Source: an uncultured Roseburia sp. (GTDB lineage Bacteria; Bacillota; Clostridia; Lachnospirales; Lachnospiraceae). Taken from it: 64,000 nt of DNA. Location: assembly GCA_944380515.1 (NCBI GenBank), contig CALWHT010000050.1:1-64000 (forward strand), given 5' to 3'. The notes below the pieces were generated by a model. The model saw only the letters and a program-made list of their open reading frames with translations. It made no database searches and was not told the DNA's origin. The translations under genes were made by a program, and so were the position numbers. How positions within the stretch are numbered: the stretch's first letter is position 1; each line of letters starts with the position of its first letter. Below are positions 45,584 to 55,900 of the stretch, piece after piece.

Positions 45584-46669
45584 TTATAAAATCGACTGAA
45601 TATGTAAGTCCCCCGTGGTTGATAAATCAATGCAGGAGCCGTCGTCAAACTGGACAACCGGTTTTGACAGGCGGCTTTTGTTGAGCATAACGATATTGGC
45701 GCTCCGGCCGTCATTCAACAGGACGCGGTTGTTGCGGTAGGTGTCTGCGATGTGCTGCAAAAAGGTCAGGATAAACTTCGGATAATATTTCTGAAGTCCC
45801 TCCTGCTCAAAGGATTCGATGACCTGGAACGGACACAGCGGAGCGCGGTAGGAGCGCGCTGCTGTCATGGCGTCATAAACATCCGCGATTGCCACAATCA
45901 TCGCGTATACATCCGTATCGTCTTTGGTGAGGCCGAGGGGATAGCCGGAGCCGTCACAGCGCTCGTGGTGCGACAGGGCGGATTTCTTGATATGGGTATT
46001 CAGCGGAAGATTTTTCAGCAGGTCGTAGCCGTAGCGGGTGTGGTTTTTCACCAGTGCAAATTCCTCGGCGGTATACTTGTCCGGTTTGTTTAAAAGCTCG
46101 GACGGAACCTTAAGCTTTCCGATGTCGTGAAGCAGGCCGCAGAGAGTAAGCGTGTCGAGGGCTTCCGAGTCAAGCTTCAGCCACTTTCCGATGCGCCGGC
46201 AGATTAAGGCTACATTGAGCGAGTGGGCATAGACGCTGTCCTTATGGGAACGCATATTGTGAAGCATGTCAAACAGCTCCAGAGAGGTTTTGCAGGAGTC
46301 AAACAACTCCGTCGTCTGCCTTAGCATTTCATCGGTTTCTAAGGTGCCGTCCTCGAATACATAATCTTCCATTGTGTTCTTGATGGAGTTTAAGACGAAG
46401 GAATGATCAAACTGAAAGGTTTGAAATTCTTTGGAAGTCTTTATTTTCTGCGAATAGATGGGGGCAGAGGCAGGCTTTGCCGCAGCAGGGGCAGCTTCCT
46501 CGCCGTCGCCCGCTACTGCAATCTCATTAACGCAGTAAAAAGAAAGCCGCATGATCAGCGGTCTGGTCAGTTCGACACCCCGCTCTATAATGACCTGCCC
46601 GCTTCTGGTTGTGACGGGCTCTGCCGTGACCATGCCGGCTTTCAGTTGATTGATATTTACCCTTCTCAT
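45584..46669 (-). CDS. HD-GYP cyclic-di-GMP phosphodiesterase
   Basis: The 361-residue protein has an N-terminal region of about 100 residues with no named domain, then an HD-GYP domain (about 130-290). The signature residues are intact: HDIGKLKVP, and HHERCDGSGYP, which holds the GYP. HD-GYP proteins hydrolyse cyclic di-GMP to GMP in the cytosol, lowering the signal that stimulates biofilm and reduces motility. A short C-terminal part has DDGSCIDLS. It stands alone on the minus strand with a good promoter. Confidence 0.93.
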   Translation of the reverse strand: MRRVNINQLKAGMVTAEPVTTRSGQVIIERGVELTRPLIMRLSFYCVNEIAVAGDGEEAAPAAAKPASAPIYSQKIKTSKEFQTFQFDHSFVLNSIKNTMEDYVFEDGTLETDEMLRQTTELFDSCKTSLELFDMLHNMRSHKDSVYAHSLNVALICRRIGKWLKLDSEALDTLTLCGLLHDIGKLKVPSELLNKPDKYTAEEFALVKNHTRYGYDLLKNLPLNTHIKKSALSHHERCDGSGYPLGLTKDDTDVYAMIVAIADVYDAMTAARSYRAPLCPFQVIESFEQEGLQKYYPKFILTFLQHIADTYRNNRVLLNDGRSANIVMLNKSRLSKPVVQFDDGSCIDLSTTGDLHIQSIL

Positions 46670-46709
46670 AAAAAGACCCCCGTTTCGTAAGATTAGCGCT
46701 TATGGCTAT

Positions 46710-46738
46710 AGTATAATTTTTCCATATCAGAAAGTCAA
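46710..46738 (-). promoter_or_regulatory. promoter of the HD-GYP gene
   Basis: On the minus strand, TTGACT (46738-46733) and TATACT (46715-46710) are 17 bases apart, 41 bases before the start. Confidence 0.8.
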
Positions 46739-46747
46739 TAAAAATGC

Positions 46748-46776
46748 TTGACATCTGTATGAAACGGGTGTATGGT
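46748..46776 (+). promoter_or_regulatory. promoter of metK
   Basis: TTGACA (46748-46753) and TATGGT (46771-46776) are 17 bases apart and lie upstream of the SAM riboswitch. Confidence 0.75.
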
Positions 46777-46817
46777 AAACAGCGTAAGTTATACAACCGC
46801 ATATAGCATAGAAATTT

Positions 46818-46981
46818 TCTTATTCAGAGTGATGGAGATACAAAGGATCTGTGAAGTCACGGCAACCCCTCTACGGAAGGTGCCAACCTGAGCGAATCAA
46901 TTTACAAGTTCGAACAATAAGAGGATTTGAGCATTGGCAAAAGATGTCACTTCCACTTGTTTTCGCAGGTGGATTTTTTTT
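46818..46981 (+). ncRNA. SAM-I (S-box) riboswitch with terminator, before metK
   Basis: The aptamer runs about 46818-46922. The P1 arms TCTTATT and AATAAGA pair. The core carries the conserved CAGAGTGATGGAG, CTGTGAAGTCACGGCAACC and GGAAGGTGCCAACCTGA elements. An intrinsic terminator follows at 46951-46981 (CCACTTG-CAGGTGG and eight T). When SAM is high, the aptamer should fold and let the terminator form, switching off metK. Confidence 0.92.
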
Positions 46982-47039
46982 GCGCCGTTTTAAAAAAGAG
47001 CGGTGAAGGAACAACAGCAGGAAAAGGAGAAAATAAACG

Positions 47040-48221
47040 ATGGAAAAAAGATTATTTACCTCAGAGTCCGTAACCGAAGGACATCCGGACAAAGTCTGCG
47101 ATGCCATTTCCGATGCGATTTTAGATGCCTGCATGGAGCAGGATCCCATGAGCCGTGTGGCATGCGAGACCGCAAGCTGTACGGGCTTTGTGCTGGTGAC
47201 CGGTGAGATTACAACAAAGGCACAGCTTGACATTCCGGCAATCGTGCGCAGGACGGTGAGCGAAATCGGCTACAACGATGCAAAAACCGGCTTTGACGCG
47301 AATACCTGCGCGGTCATGGTAGCGGTTGACCGTCAGTCTCCCGATATTGCGATGGGCGTGGATAAGGCGCTTGAAGCGAAAAACGGAGAGCTGACCGACG
47401 AGCTTGATACCGGAGCAGGGGACCAGGGCATGATGTTCGGCTATGCGACGAACGAGACGCCGGAGCTTATGCCGTATCCCATTTCCCTTGCGCATAAGCT
47501 TGCCCTGCAGCTTGCAAAGGTCAGAAAGGACGGAACGCTTGGCTACCTTCGTCCGGACGGAAAGACGCAGGTTTCCGTGGAATACGATGAGAACGGCAGA
47601 CCGTTCCGGCTTGAGGCGGTCGTGCTTTCCACGCAGCATGACGAGAATGTAACGCAGGAGCAGATTCATAAAGACATCCGGCAGTATGTGTTTGACCCGG
47701 TGCTTCCGGCGGAGATGGTGGATGCAGACACGAAGTTTTTCATCAACCCCACGGGACGTTTTGTCATCGGCGGTCCGCAGGGAGACGCGGGACTTACGGG
47801 ACGTAAAATTATCGTGGATACCTACGGCGGATATGCGCGTCACGGCGGCGGCGCATTTTCCGGCAAGGACTGCACGAAGGTGGATCGGTCCGCGGCGTAT
47901 GCGGCGCGCTATGTGGCGAAGAATATTGTTGCGGCGGGACTTGCCGACAAATGCGAGATTCAGCTTTCCTACGCAATCGGCGTTGCGCAGCCGACCTCTG
48001 TTATGGTGGATACCTTCGGAACCGGAAAAATTTCCGATGAGAAGCTGGTAAAAATCATCCGTGAGAATTTTGATCTGCGCCCGGCCGGCATCATCCGCAT
48101 GCTGGATTTGAGAAGGCCGATTTACCGCGGGACTGCGGCATACGGGCATTTCGGACGCACGGATCTGGCGCTGCCGTGGGAAGCGCTTGATAAGGTTGAG
48201 TGCCTGAAAAAATATCTGTAA
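47040..48221 (+). CDS. metK: S-adenosylmethionine synthetase
   Basis: The 393-residue protein contains the family signatures [34 protein letters not shown] and [17 protein letters not shown]. It makes SAM from methionine and ATP. The length is normal. It lies behind a SAM-I riboswitch and AGCAGGAAAAGGAG, so regulation by its product is clear. Confidence 0.98.
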   Translation: MEKRLFTSESVTEGHPDKVCDAISDAILDACMEQDPMSRVACETASCTGFVLVTGEITTKAQLDIPAIVRRTVSEIGYNDAKTGFDANTCAVMVAVDRQSPDIAMGVDKALEAKNGELTDELDTGAGDQGMMFGYATNETPELMPYPISLAHKLALQLAKVRKDGTLGYLRPDGKTQVSVEYDENGRPFRLEAVVLSTQHDENVTQEQIHKDIRQYVFDPVLPAEMVDADTKFFINPTGRFVIGGPQGDAGLTGRKIIVDTYGGYARHGGGAFSGKDCTKVDRSAAYAARYVAKNIVAAGLADKCEIQLSYAIGVAQPTSVMVDTFGTGKISDEKLVKIIRENFDLRPAGIIRMLDLRRPIYRGTAAYGHFGRTDLALPWEALDKVECLKKYL

Positions 48222-48287
48222 AGCATAGCTTTATGAAAAGTTTAGATTCTTTTACATAAAATAAATGGGATTTCTGACTTTTCATGC

Positions 48288-48293
48288 TATAAT
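48288..48293 (+). promoter_or_regulatory. possible -10 of the two-component operon
   Basis: A perfect TATAAT at 48288-48293 lies 56 bases before the kinase start; the -35 region (ATGGGA) is poor. Confidence 0.5.
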
Positions 48294-48348
48294 GGGTCAT
48301 AGGATAAATTCTTATGACCTGTTATTATATTTGGAAGGCAGAAGCGTT

Positions 48349-49836
48349 ATGAAGTTTAGAAATAAAATCATTACTTCTTTTTGTATCATTATATTCGTTC
48401 CGATTCTCCTTGCAATCATTACCATGTTCGGGTTTCAGCAGATTCAGATAAGAGCGATTGAGAAAACCTACGGGATCGGGGATAACGAGTACAACTATTT
48501 TTCCAATTCCATGCAGCTTTTGAGCCGGATTACGAAGGACTGCTTTAAGGACATTTCCGATACGGCACAAAATAACCCTGCCCGGATGGAGGACGAGACG
48601 TATCTGGAGAATACCAATCGGGTGCTGGAGGGAAAAAGCTCGTATTTGATCGTGAGAAAGGATAAGGAGCTTGTTTACATCGGAAAGGACGCAAGCGTCA
48701 CTTTGCTGACGCAGCTTCCGGAGTACGGCAATACGCCGATGGATGCCGACGGGGGCACCTACATCGACGGGGAGGAGCAGGCGCTGATTAAGCAGATTGA
48801 CTTTTCCTATCCCGACGGAAGCGAGGGAAGCGCGTTTATCGTCACCATGCTCGAGGAGTCTGTCCCCGAGGTCAAAAGCCTGATGGTCGATGTGATTGTC
48901 GCGATATTGGTGATTTTAGTGCTGACCGCGTGTATGCTTTCAGTCTGGATGTACACGAGCCTGATCAACCCGATCCGCAAGCTGCAGGCTGCGGCGCAGA
49001 ATATTAAGGAGGGAAATCTGGATTTCACGATTGAAGCGGAAAGCGACGATGAAATCGGAGAATTGTGCCGCTCCTTTGAGGAGATGCGCCAGCGGCTGAA
49101 ATACAATACGGAGGAAAAGATTGAGGGCGAGAAGGAGAATAAAACGCTGATCAGCAATATTGCCCATGATTTAAAAACGCCGATTACCGCGGTCAAGGGC
49201 TATGCGGAAGGGTTGATAGACGGAGTTGCGGACACGCCGGAGAAGCAGAGCAAGTATCTTCGTACCATATACAACAAAGCAAACGAGATGGATACGCTGA
49301 TCAATGAACTGACGCTTTATGCAAAGATTGATACCAACCGGATTCCGTACAATTTTGCAAAGCTGAATGTTTCGGAATACTTTGACGACTGCGTGGAGGA
49401 AATCGGGCTTGATCTGGAGGCCAAAAATATCGGACTGGCCTATTTTAACTATGCGGATGAGGATGTGCAGATTATTGCTGACCCCGAGCAGCTCCGCCGC
49501 GTCATCAATAATATCATTGGCAATTCCGTCAAGTATCTGGATAAGCAGAAGGGCTTTATCAATATACGTATCAAGGATGTCGGCGACTTCATTCAGGTTG
49601 AGATAGAGGACAACGGAAGAGGGATCGCGGCGAGGGATCTGCCGTATATTTTTGACCGGTTCTACCGCGCGGACGCGTCAAGAAATTCCGCGACCGGAGG
49701 AAGCGGCATCGGACTTTCGATTGTGAAAAAGATTATCGAGGACCACGGAGGCAAAATCTGGGCGACCAGCAGGGAGTCCATCGGAACGGTCATGTACTTT
49801 GTAATACGTAAATATCAGGAGGTACCAAATGAGTAA
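48349..49836 (+). CDS. two-component sensor histidine kinase
   Basis: The 495-residue membrane kinase has two membrane helices (about residues 10-30 and 180-203) around a sensing domain of about 150 residues and a HAMP linker (about 205-258). A HisKA domain has the phosphorylated His in NIAHDLKTPITAVKGY (about 270), and a HATPase domain follows with DNGRGIAARDLPYIFDRF and GGSGIGLSIVKKI. It should phosphorylate the response regulator that overlaps its end. The signal is unknown. I chose the ATG at 48349, which has GGAAGGCAG before it and begins a Lys-rich membrane start. Confidence 0.93.
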   Translation: MKFRNKIITSFCIIIFVPILLAIITMFGFQQIQIRAIEKTYGIGDNEYNYFSNSMQLLSRITKDCFKDISDTAQNNPARMEDETYLENTNRVLEGKSSYLIVRKDKELVYIGKDASVTLLTQLPEYGNTPMDADGGTYIDGEEQALIKQIDFSYPDGSEGSAFIVTMLEESVPEVKSLMVDVIVAILVILVLTACMLSVWMYTSLINPIRKLQAAAQNIKEGNLDFTIEAESDDEIGELCRSFEEMRQRLKYNTEEKIEGEKENKTLISNIAHDLKTPITAVKGYAEGLIDGVADTPEKQSKYLRTIYNKANEMDTLINELTLYAKIDTNRIPYNFAKLNVSEYFDDCVEEIGLDLEAKNIGLAYFNYADEDVQIIADPEQLRRVINNIIGNSVKYLDKQKGFINIRIKDVGDFIQVEIEDNGRGIAARDLPYIFDRFYRADASRNSATGGSGIGLSIVKKIIEDHGGKIWATSRESIGTVMYFVIRKYQEVPNE

Positions 49837-50518
49837 GGTGTTAATTATTGAAGACGAGGTGGCAATCGCGGACCTGGAGAAGGACTATCTGGAGTTGAGC
49901 GGGTTTGAGGTTGAAACGGAAAATGACGGCATGGTTGGATTAAAACGCGCGTTGTCCGAGGATTTCGATATGTATATTCTGGATTTGATGCTGCCGGGGA
50001 TTGACGGCTTTGAAATCTGCCGGCAAATCCGGGAGGAAAAGAATACGCCCATTCTGATGGTTTCGGCAAAAAAGGATGACATTGACAAGATACGGGGGCT
50101 GGGGCTTGGCGCGGACGACTACATCACAAAGCCGTTCTCCCCGAGCGAGCTTGTGGCGCGTGTCAAGGCGCACCTTGCACGGTATGAGCGCCTGATCGGA
50201 AGCAATATGATGGAAAACGACATTATTGAAATCCGTGGCATCCGCATTGATAAGACGGCGCGCCGCGTCTGGGTCAATGGGGAGGAAAAACAGTTTACCA
50301 CCAAGGAATTTGACCTTTTAACCTTTCTGGCGGAGCATCCGAACCATGTGTTTACCAAAGAGGAGCTGTTCCGTGAAATCTGGGATATGGAGTCGATCGG
50401 CGATATTGCGACCGTGACCGTTCATATTAAAAAGATTCGTGAAAAAATAGAGATGAACACCAATAAGCCTCAGTATATAGAAACGATCTGGGGCGTGGGG
50501 TACCGGTTTAAATTATAA
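49829..50518 (+). CDS. OmpR/PhoB-family response regulator
   Basis: The 229-residue protein has a receiver domain (about residues 1-115) with the phosphorylated Asp in LDLMLPG and the switch Lys in DDYITKPFSP. A winged-helix DNA-binding domain of the OmpR/PhoB type follows (about 130-227; TKEFDLLTFLAEHPNHVFTK, VTVHIKKIREK). It overlaps the kinase gene by eight bases, so the two are coupled partners. The target genes are not readable. Confidence 0.95.
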   Translation: MSKVLIIEDEVAIADLEKDYLELSGFEVETENDGMVGLKRALSEDFDMYILDLMLPGIDGFEICRQIREEKNTPILMVSAKKDDIDKIRGLGLGADDYITKPFSPSELVARVKAHLARYERLIGSNMMENDIIEIRGIRIDKTARRVWVNGEEKQFTTKEFDLLTFLAEHPNHVFTKEELFREIWDMESIGDIATVTVHIKKIREKIEMNTNKPQYIETIWGVGYRFKL

Positions 50519-50527
50519 AAGGAAGGA

Positions 50528-50578
50528 GTGTGAAAAATAAGCTTGATAGCTTATTTTTCACACGCAAACTTGTTTGCG
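50528..50578 (+). repeat. structured intergenic element with perfect 16-base inverted repeat
   Basis: The arms 50528-50543 and 50548-50563 pair perfectly around TGAT. Overlapping that, CGCAAAC pairs with GTTTGCG (50563-50578). It resembles the element at 40745. It may end transcription of the two-component operon, though no T run follows the stem. Confidence 0.6.
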
Positions 50579-50644
50579 TTGAAGCGTCACAAATAAGCCC
50601 TGATGGCATCCCGTCGCGTAAAACGCTCCGGAATGGAGATTGAT

Positions 50645-51298
50645 ATGAATATTCAGATATTATATGAAGATGAAGCCATCCTTGTATGCAGGAAACCCGC
50701 CGGTGTGGCGGTGCAGACGAGGCGGCTGGGAGAGCCGGATATGGAGAGCCTGCTGAAAAATTACCGCGCGTCGAAGGGAGAGCCGCCCTTCATCGGGGTG
50801 GTTCATCGGCTGGATCAGCCCGTGGAGGGCGTGATGCTGTATGCAAAGACAAAGCAGGCCGCGTCGGCGCTCGGGCGGCAGATTGCGTCGGCACAGGCGG
50901 ATAAATGCTACTATGCGATGACAGACGGCGTGCCCGCACGAAGCGGCGGCACGCTGGAGGACTATCTGCTGCGGGACGGAAAAACCAACGTTTCTTCGGT
51001 GGTCACGAAAAGTACGCCGGGAGCAAAGCACTCGGAGCTTTCCTACGAGGTGCTTGAGCAGAACGGAAAGCGGGCAGTCTTAAAAATCCGCCTGAAAACC
51101 GGACGCCATCATCAGATTCGGGTTCAGCTTGCACACGCGGGCTTCCCCATTGTCGGGGACAGGAAATATAACTTTAAAGAAAATATTGCTCCGTCGGGCA
51201 GCGGGCTGGCGCTCTGCTCGTATCGCATCGCTTTTCGCCATCCCGTCACTTGTAAGAAAATGGAGTTTGAAATTGACAAGCCTTTCTGTTTATCATAG
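50645..51298 (+). CDS. RluA-family RNA pseudouridine synthase
   Basis: The 217-residue protein has the RluA signature VVHRLDQPVEGVMLYAKT with the catalytic Asp (about residue 58), and GRHHQIRVQLAHAGFPIVGD. No S4 domain is present, as in small stand-alone members. It converts uridine to pseudouridine in rRNA or tRNA; the target cannot be read. I chose the ATG at 50645, behind ATGGAGATTGAT; upstream ATGs at 50603 and 50633 are less well placed. Confidence 0.9.
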   Translation: MNIQILYEDEAILVCRKPAGVAVQTRRLGEPDMESLLKNYRASKGEPPFIGVVHRLDQPVEGVMLYAKTKQAASALGRQIASAQADKCYYAMTDGVPARSGGTLEDYLLRDGKTNVSSVVTKSTPGAKHSELSYEVLEQNGKRAVLKIRLKTGRHHQIRVQLAHAGFPIVGDRKYNFKENIAPSGSGLALCSYRIAFRHPVTCKKMEFEIDKPFCLS

Positions 51299-51339
51299 AA
51301 TAAATGGAAAGGTTTTTATATTGTAAATGGAGGACTATC

Positions 51340-52779
51340 ATGGCAAAGGATAAAAAAATGGTCGAGGCGATTACTTCGATGGAGGAAGATTTCGCTCAGT
51401 GGTATACAGATGTTGTAAAAAAAGCGGAGCTGATTGATTATTCTTCTGTCAAAGGCTGTATGATTATCCGCCCGGCTGGCTATGCAATCTGGGAGAATAT
51501 CCAGCGTGAACTGGATCGGCGCTTCAAGGAGACCGGCGTGGAGAATGTATATATGCCGATGTTTATCCCGGAAAGCCTGCTTGAGAAGGAAAAAGACCAT
51601 GTGGAGGGTTTTGCGCCGGAGGTGGCGTGGGTTACGCACGGGGGCTTAAATCCGCTTACCGAGCGTCTGTGTGTGCGGCCGACCTCCGAGACGCTCTTCT
51701 GTGATTTCTATAAAAATATTATTCATTCCTACCGTGACCTTCCGAAGGTGTATAACCAGTGGTGCTCGGTGGTGCGCTGGGAGAAGGAGACACGGCCGTT
51801 TCTGCGCTCCAGAGAATTTTTGTGGCAGGAGGGCCACACTGCGCATGCCACGGCGGAGGAAGCCGAGGAGAGAACCGTGCAGATGCTGAACCTCTACGCG
51901 GATTTCTGCGAGGAGGTTCTCGCGATGCCGGTCATCCGCGGGCGTAAAACAGAAAAGGAAAAGTTCGCGGGGGCTGAGGCAACCTATACCATCGAGGCGC
52001 TCATGCATGACGGAAAGGCGCTGCAATCCGGTACCAGCCATAACTTCGGTGACGGCTTTGCAAAAGCGTTCGGCATCCAGTTTACCGATAAGGATAACAC
52101 GCTCCGGTATGTCTACCAGACCTCATGGGGCATGACGACCCGGCTGATTGGAGCTATCATCATGGTTCACGGTGATGATTCGGGCCTGGTACTGCCGCCG
52201 AGAATCGCTCCGGTGCAGGTGATGGTGATTCCCATCCAGCAGCAGAAGGAGGGCGTTTTAGAAAAGGCGCGGGAGGTATGCGCCCGTATCGGAGCCGTAT
52301 GCAGAGCAAAGCTTGACGACTCCGAGAAGAGCCCGGGCTGGAAATTCTCCGAGCAGGAAATGCGCGGGATTCCGCTGCGCATCGAGCTTGGACCGAAGGA
52401 TATTGCGGCGTCATCCTGCGTAGTCGTGCGCCGTGATACCGGAGAAAAGATCCAGGTGGCGCTGGAGGAACTGGAAACAACGGTTCCCAGGCTTCTTGAT
52501 GAGATTCAGAGGGATATGTTTGCCCGGGCAAAGGCACACCGGGACGCACACATCTGGGATGCCCGCAATTATGAGGAATTTAAGGCGATTGCGGCGGAAA
52601 AACCGGGCTTTATCCGCGGAATGTGGTGTGGGGACCGGGCATGCGAGGACAAAATCAAAGAGGAGACGACCGCGACTTCACGCTGCATGCCGTTTCACGA
52701 TCAGGAGCAGATTTCCTCAACTTGCGTCTGCTGCGGCAGGCCGGCGCATAAACTGGTATACTGGGGCAAGGCATATTAA
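51340..52779 (+). CDS. proS: prolyl-tRNA synthetase, eukaryote-like (type 3) form
   Basis: The 479-residue class II synthetase has motif 2 around [18 protein letters not shown] and the Pro-site region [17 protein letters not shown]-terminal Cys-containing zinc domain includes [10 protein letters not shown] and ends YWGKAY, the archaeal/eukaryotic ProRS ending. It lacks the long editing insertion of the typical bacterial ProRS (about 570 residues). It charges tRNA-Pro. GGAGGACTATC precedes the ATG at 51340. Confidence 0.95.
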   Translation: MAKDKKMVEAITSMEEDFAQWYTDVVKKAELIDYSSVKGCMIIRPAGYAIWENIQRELDRRFKETGVENVYMPMFIPESLLEKEKDHVEGFAPEVAWVTHGGLNPLTERLCVRPTSETLFCDFYKNIIHSYRDLPKVYNQWCSVVRWEKETRPFLRSREFLWQEGHTAHATAEEAEERTVQMLNLYADFCEEVLAMPVIRGRKTEKEKFAGAEATYTIEALMHDGKALQSGTSHNFGDGFAKAFGIQFTDKDNTLRYVYQTSWGMTTRLIGAIIMVHGDDSGLVLPPRIAPVQVMVIPIQQQKEGVLEKAREVCARIGAVCRAKLDDSEKSPGWKFSEQEMRGIPLRIELGPKDIAASSCVVVRRDTGEKIQVALEELETTVPRLLDEIQRDMFARAKAHRDAHIWDARNYEEFKAIAAEKPGFIRGMWCGDRACEDKIKEETTATSRCMPFHDQEQISSTCVCCGRPAHKLVYWGKAY

Positions 52780-52814
52780 GAATTCTCATGTGGTTCATGC
52801 AAAAAGCAGAATGA

Positions 52815-52844
52815 GAGGCGGACGGGGTGTTGCCCCGCCGCCTC
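52815..52844 (+). terminator. GC-rich hairpin after proS, possible terminator
   Basis: GAGGCGGACGGGG pairs with CCCCGCCGCCTC around a short loop. The T run comes only about ten bases later, so it is a weak intrinsic terminator. Confidence 0.55.
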
Positions 52845-52909
52845 CGAAAATAAATATTTTTTTGGCATAGATGGAAACGTTTCCGGTAGCGTTTTTTAGG
52901 AGGGGAAGC

Positions 52910-55900
52910 ATGATAGAAAAATATTATAATGGGGCCGTGGAGCAGGTGCTTGCCGGTTTGGGGGAAGCGGCGCATAATTATCTTCTGGTCAGATACAGCG
53001 GGGATTTTTCGGTGCGTGATCTGACAAGCATACAGCAGGCGAGAGCGAGGGAGGACATTTTTTTTCGGGAGTATGAGTTTACGCACGGACAGGTGGCCGG
53101 CGCTTATGAGCCTTATCTGTCGATTTTGTGCGACGGCTTCCGCCGGTATATGAGCGGAAGCTTTGAGGAATTTTTGGAGGAGTGCGATGTCTATTATCTG
53201 CACCGCCCGGTGCTTTTAAGCTATTTTAATACGGGCTTTTGCAGGAGGGAGGAGATAATCCTCCTGGATGAGGCGGCCTATGAGCAGGAGCGCATGGCGG
53301 CGGCGCTCGAAAAAATGCTGCTTTCCCTTGCCGAAAAGCATCCGCTGGTTATTCTGTTAAACCGTTTTCAGCTTGCGTCAAAGAGCACGATGGCTTTAAC
53401 CTACCGTCTGCTGTGCAGGGAAAATAAAAATATCGGCCTGCTGCTCGGCGTCAGCGACATTCAGTCCATGCCCGAATTTTTAATTCCCGAGTGGGAGATG
53501 ATTTATGAGAAAATGGATGACGGAAGCCGGGTGTACCATATCGGAAATTCGGGAAGGAAAAAGGCGGAAGGTTTCGGCGGAGGTCAGGAGACGGACTATG
53601 CCAGCAATGAATTTTACCGGAAGATCAATAACCTTGTGGAGCTTTTGGATTTCGAGCAGGCTGCCTGTCTGCTCGGGGAGATGGAGCGGAAAATCAAATT
53701 TGATAACCTGGTGGTGGCCGATGAGATTCGGTACCGCATGTGGCTTTTGTTCGCGAATGTCTCAATTTTGAGGCAGGATATGTCCAAGACTCTTGAAATC
53801 TGCGAGGATTTGGAAAACATCAGCCTTCCGGGAAAAGAAGGGGAGTGCAGGTTCGAGCATGATTATATGCTTGCCAGGGCCTATATGTATCAGGGAAAGC
53901 TAAAGGAGGCGTTAGAGGCCGCCAAGGCGGCGGGAAGGGCGGCCGGGGAGCTTTCGGATGAGTTCCGGATTTTTCTTGTGGAGCTGCTTGAGGTACAGAT
54001 TCAGATGTCCGGCTGGTATAATATTTTTTTCTGCGCGCAGGATATCACGATCAGCGATTCCCTGATTGAAAAGCTGATTCGGTATAATTTCAGAAATCAT
54101 CTGGCGCATATTTATGTGTATGCCTATGACAATAAGCCGGAAATCGTCGCGAAGGCGTACCGCTCCGAGGAGCTTTTGGTTTATTTCAGCAAGGGTGTTA
54201 AAATTGCCAAGGAAATCGGAAACGAGCAGTTTATCAACACGGCTTATCAGAAAAACATTATGCTGGCGTCCACCAACGGCATGTATGAAATATCGCTTCT
54301 GTATTCCGTGCGTACCTATGAGGCGCTGCGGGACAAGACATCGGTGGAGGCGGGCAGGATTTATTCGGGTATTGCGTATAATCTCTGCGCGGTCGGGGAA
54401 AATGAGCGGGCAATGCAGTATTATGACCATGCCATCCGTCTGTTTTACCGGCTCAGGCGGTCAGAGGACATTGCCGAGGTTCAGTATAACATGTCGTTAA
54501 ACTGTATTATGTGCGGGGATTATCCGAAAGCGGAGATGTATCTGACTCAGTGTATGAAGGCGGTCGAGAAGCTTCATCTGAACAGCCTTCGGGTCTGCAA
54601 TCTCTCCAAGCTTTACGGTCTGCTCGCATTGGTGTCGATTTTGCAGAGCAATCGGTTTAATTGCGAGCGGTATCTGCATAACTGTAAACAGTTTTTGAAT
54701 TATGTACTGGAGAAAGAAAAGCTCGGGGATGATTTGGGAACGGTACACGACTATGCGAAGATTGACGACGATATGTTTTTGTATACGTTTTCCAATGCGC
54801 TTCTGGCGCGCCATGACGGCGAGGAGGCGCAGGCTGCAAGGCTGTTCGAGGAGGCGGAGGAATATTTAAAGCACTGCGAGGGTAACCAGTTTTTCAGCTA
54901 TGTACTTTTCCGCAGAAGCCGGATGGAGTGCTATCTCGCGCTGGGAAAAAGGCAGCTCTGCGAGGAGGAACGCGCCTGTCTCATGCAGTATGAGGAATCC
55001 CACCGCAGTATGTTCGGCGGGCTGGTAAAGGAAATTCTAAAGACGCTTCCCCCGGTGTCCGGGCAGGAGACGGAAAAGGGCGAAACCTCCATGCAGAAGC
55101 TGGATGAGCTGATTTGGCAGGAAAGTATGGTCCTGGCATATAAGAGCAAGAAGCGGCAGCTTGATTTTATCTCCACCTGGCAGAAGCTCATTGATGTGAC
55201 CGGTATGCACGCGTCGGAAATGATGGATATGGTGATGAAGACGTTTCTGAATCACTTTAATGTGGACTGTGCAGTCTATGTGCGCTGGAACGAAAAGCAG
55301 CCGCAGGTACTTTACAATAATACCGGAAAAAATCTGACGCGGGAAATTTTAAAGCAGATTGCCGAATCCCTAAAGCAGAATACCGGCGGCTTTGCGATTT
55401 CAAAAATCAGCAGCAATTATGCGGAGCATCAGGATATTACCTCTGTTTTCGGCGACGATGATGTTTGCTCGATGGTGGCGGTTCCGTTTTTTAACAATGC
55501 CAGAATCGAAAGCTTTCTGATCACGTATGTCCTGATGAAGGATAACTGGCATTCGTCCGTCAACCGTTATATGCTCGATGAGGACGATTTGAATATGTAC
55601 CAGCTTTTGTTCCGCGAGGTAAGATATTCTTTGAACCGGCTTGACGCTTATGATAAAATATATGAGATGAACAATAAACTGTATCTTTCGGCGGTGACGG
55701 ATCAGCTCACCGGGATTTATAACCGTGAGGGCTTTTATCAGCAGCTGAACAGCCTGTTAAAGGAGTTTGAGGCCGGAAGGCGAAGCGCCGAGCTGGGGCT
55801 GATGTTCATTGATCTGGATAATTTCAAACACTATAACGATACCTTCGGCCATGACGTCGGAGATTTGATATTAAAAGAGATGGCGGAAATCTTCGAGCAC

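Noticed and set aside
47121-48149. Long minus-strand open frame opposite metK
   Set aside because: It lies wholly antisense to an undoubted metK gene and its product has no recognisable domain; it reflects codon bias.
48349-50518. VanS/VanR pair for the vanG-type cluster
   Set aside because: The pair is of the right general class, but it is about 30 kb away with no sequence evidence of linkage, so I did not assign it.
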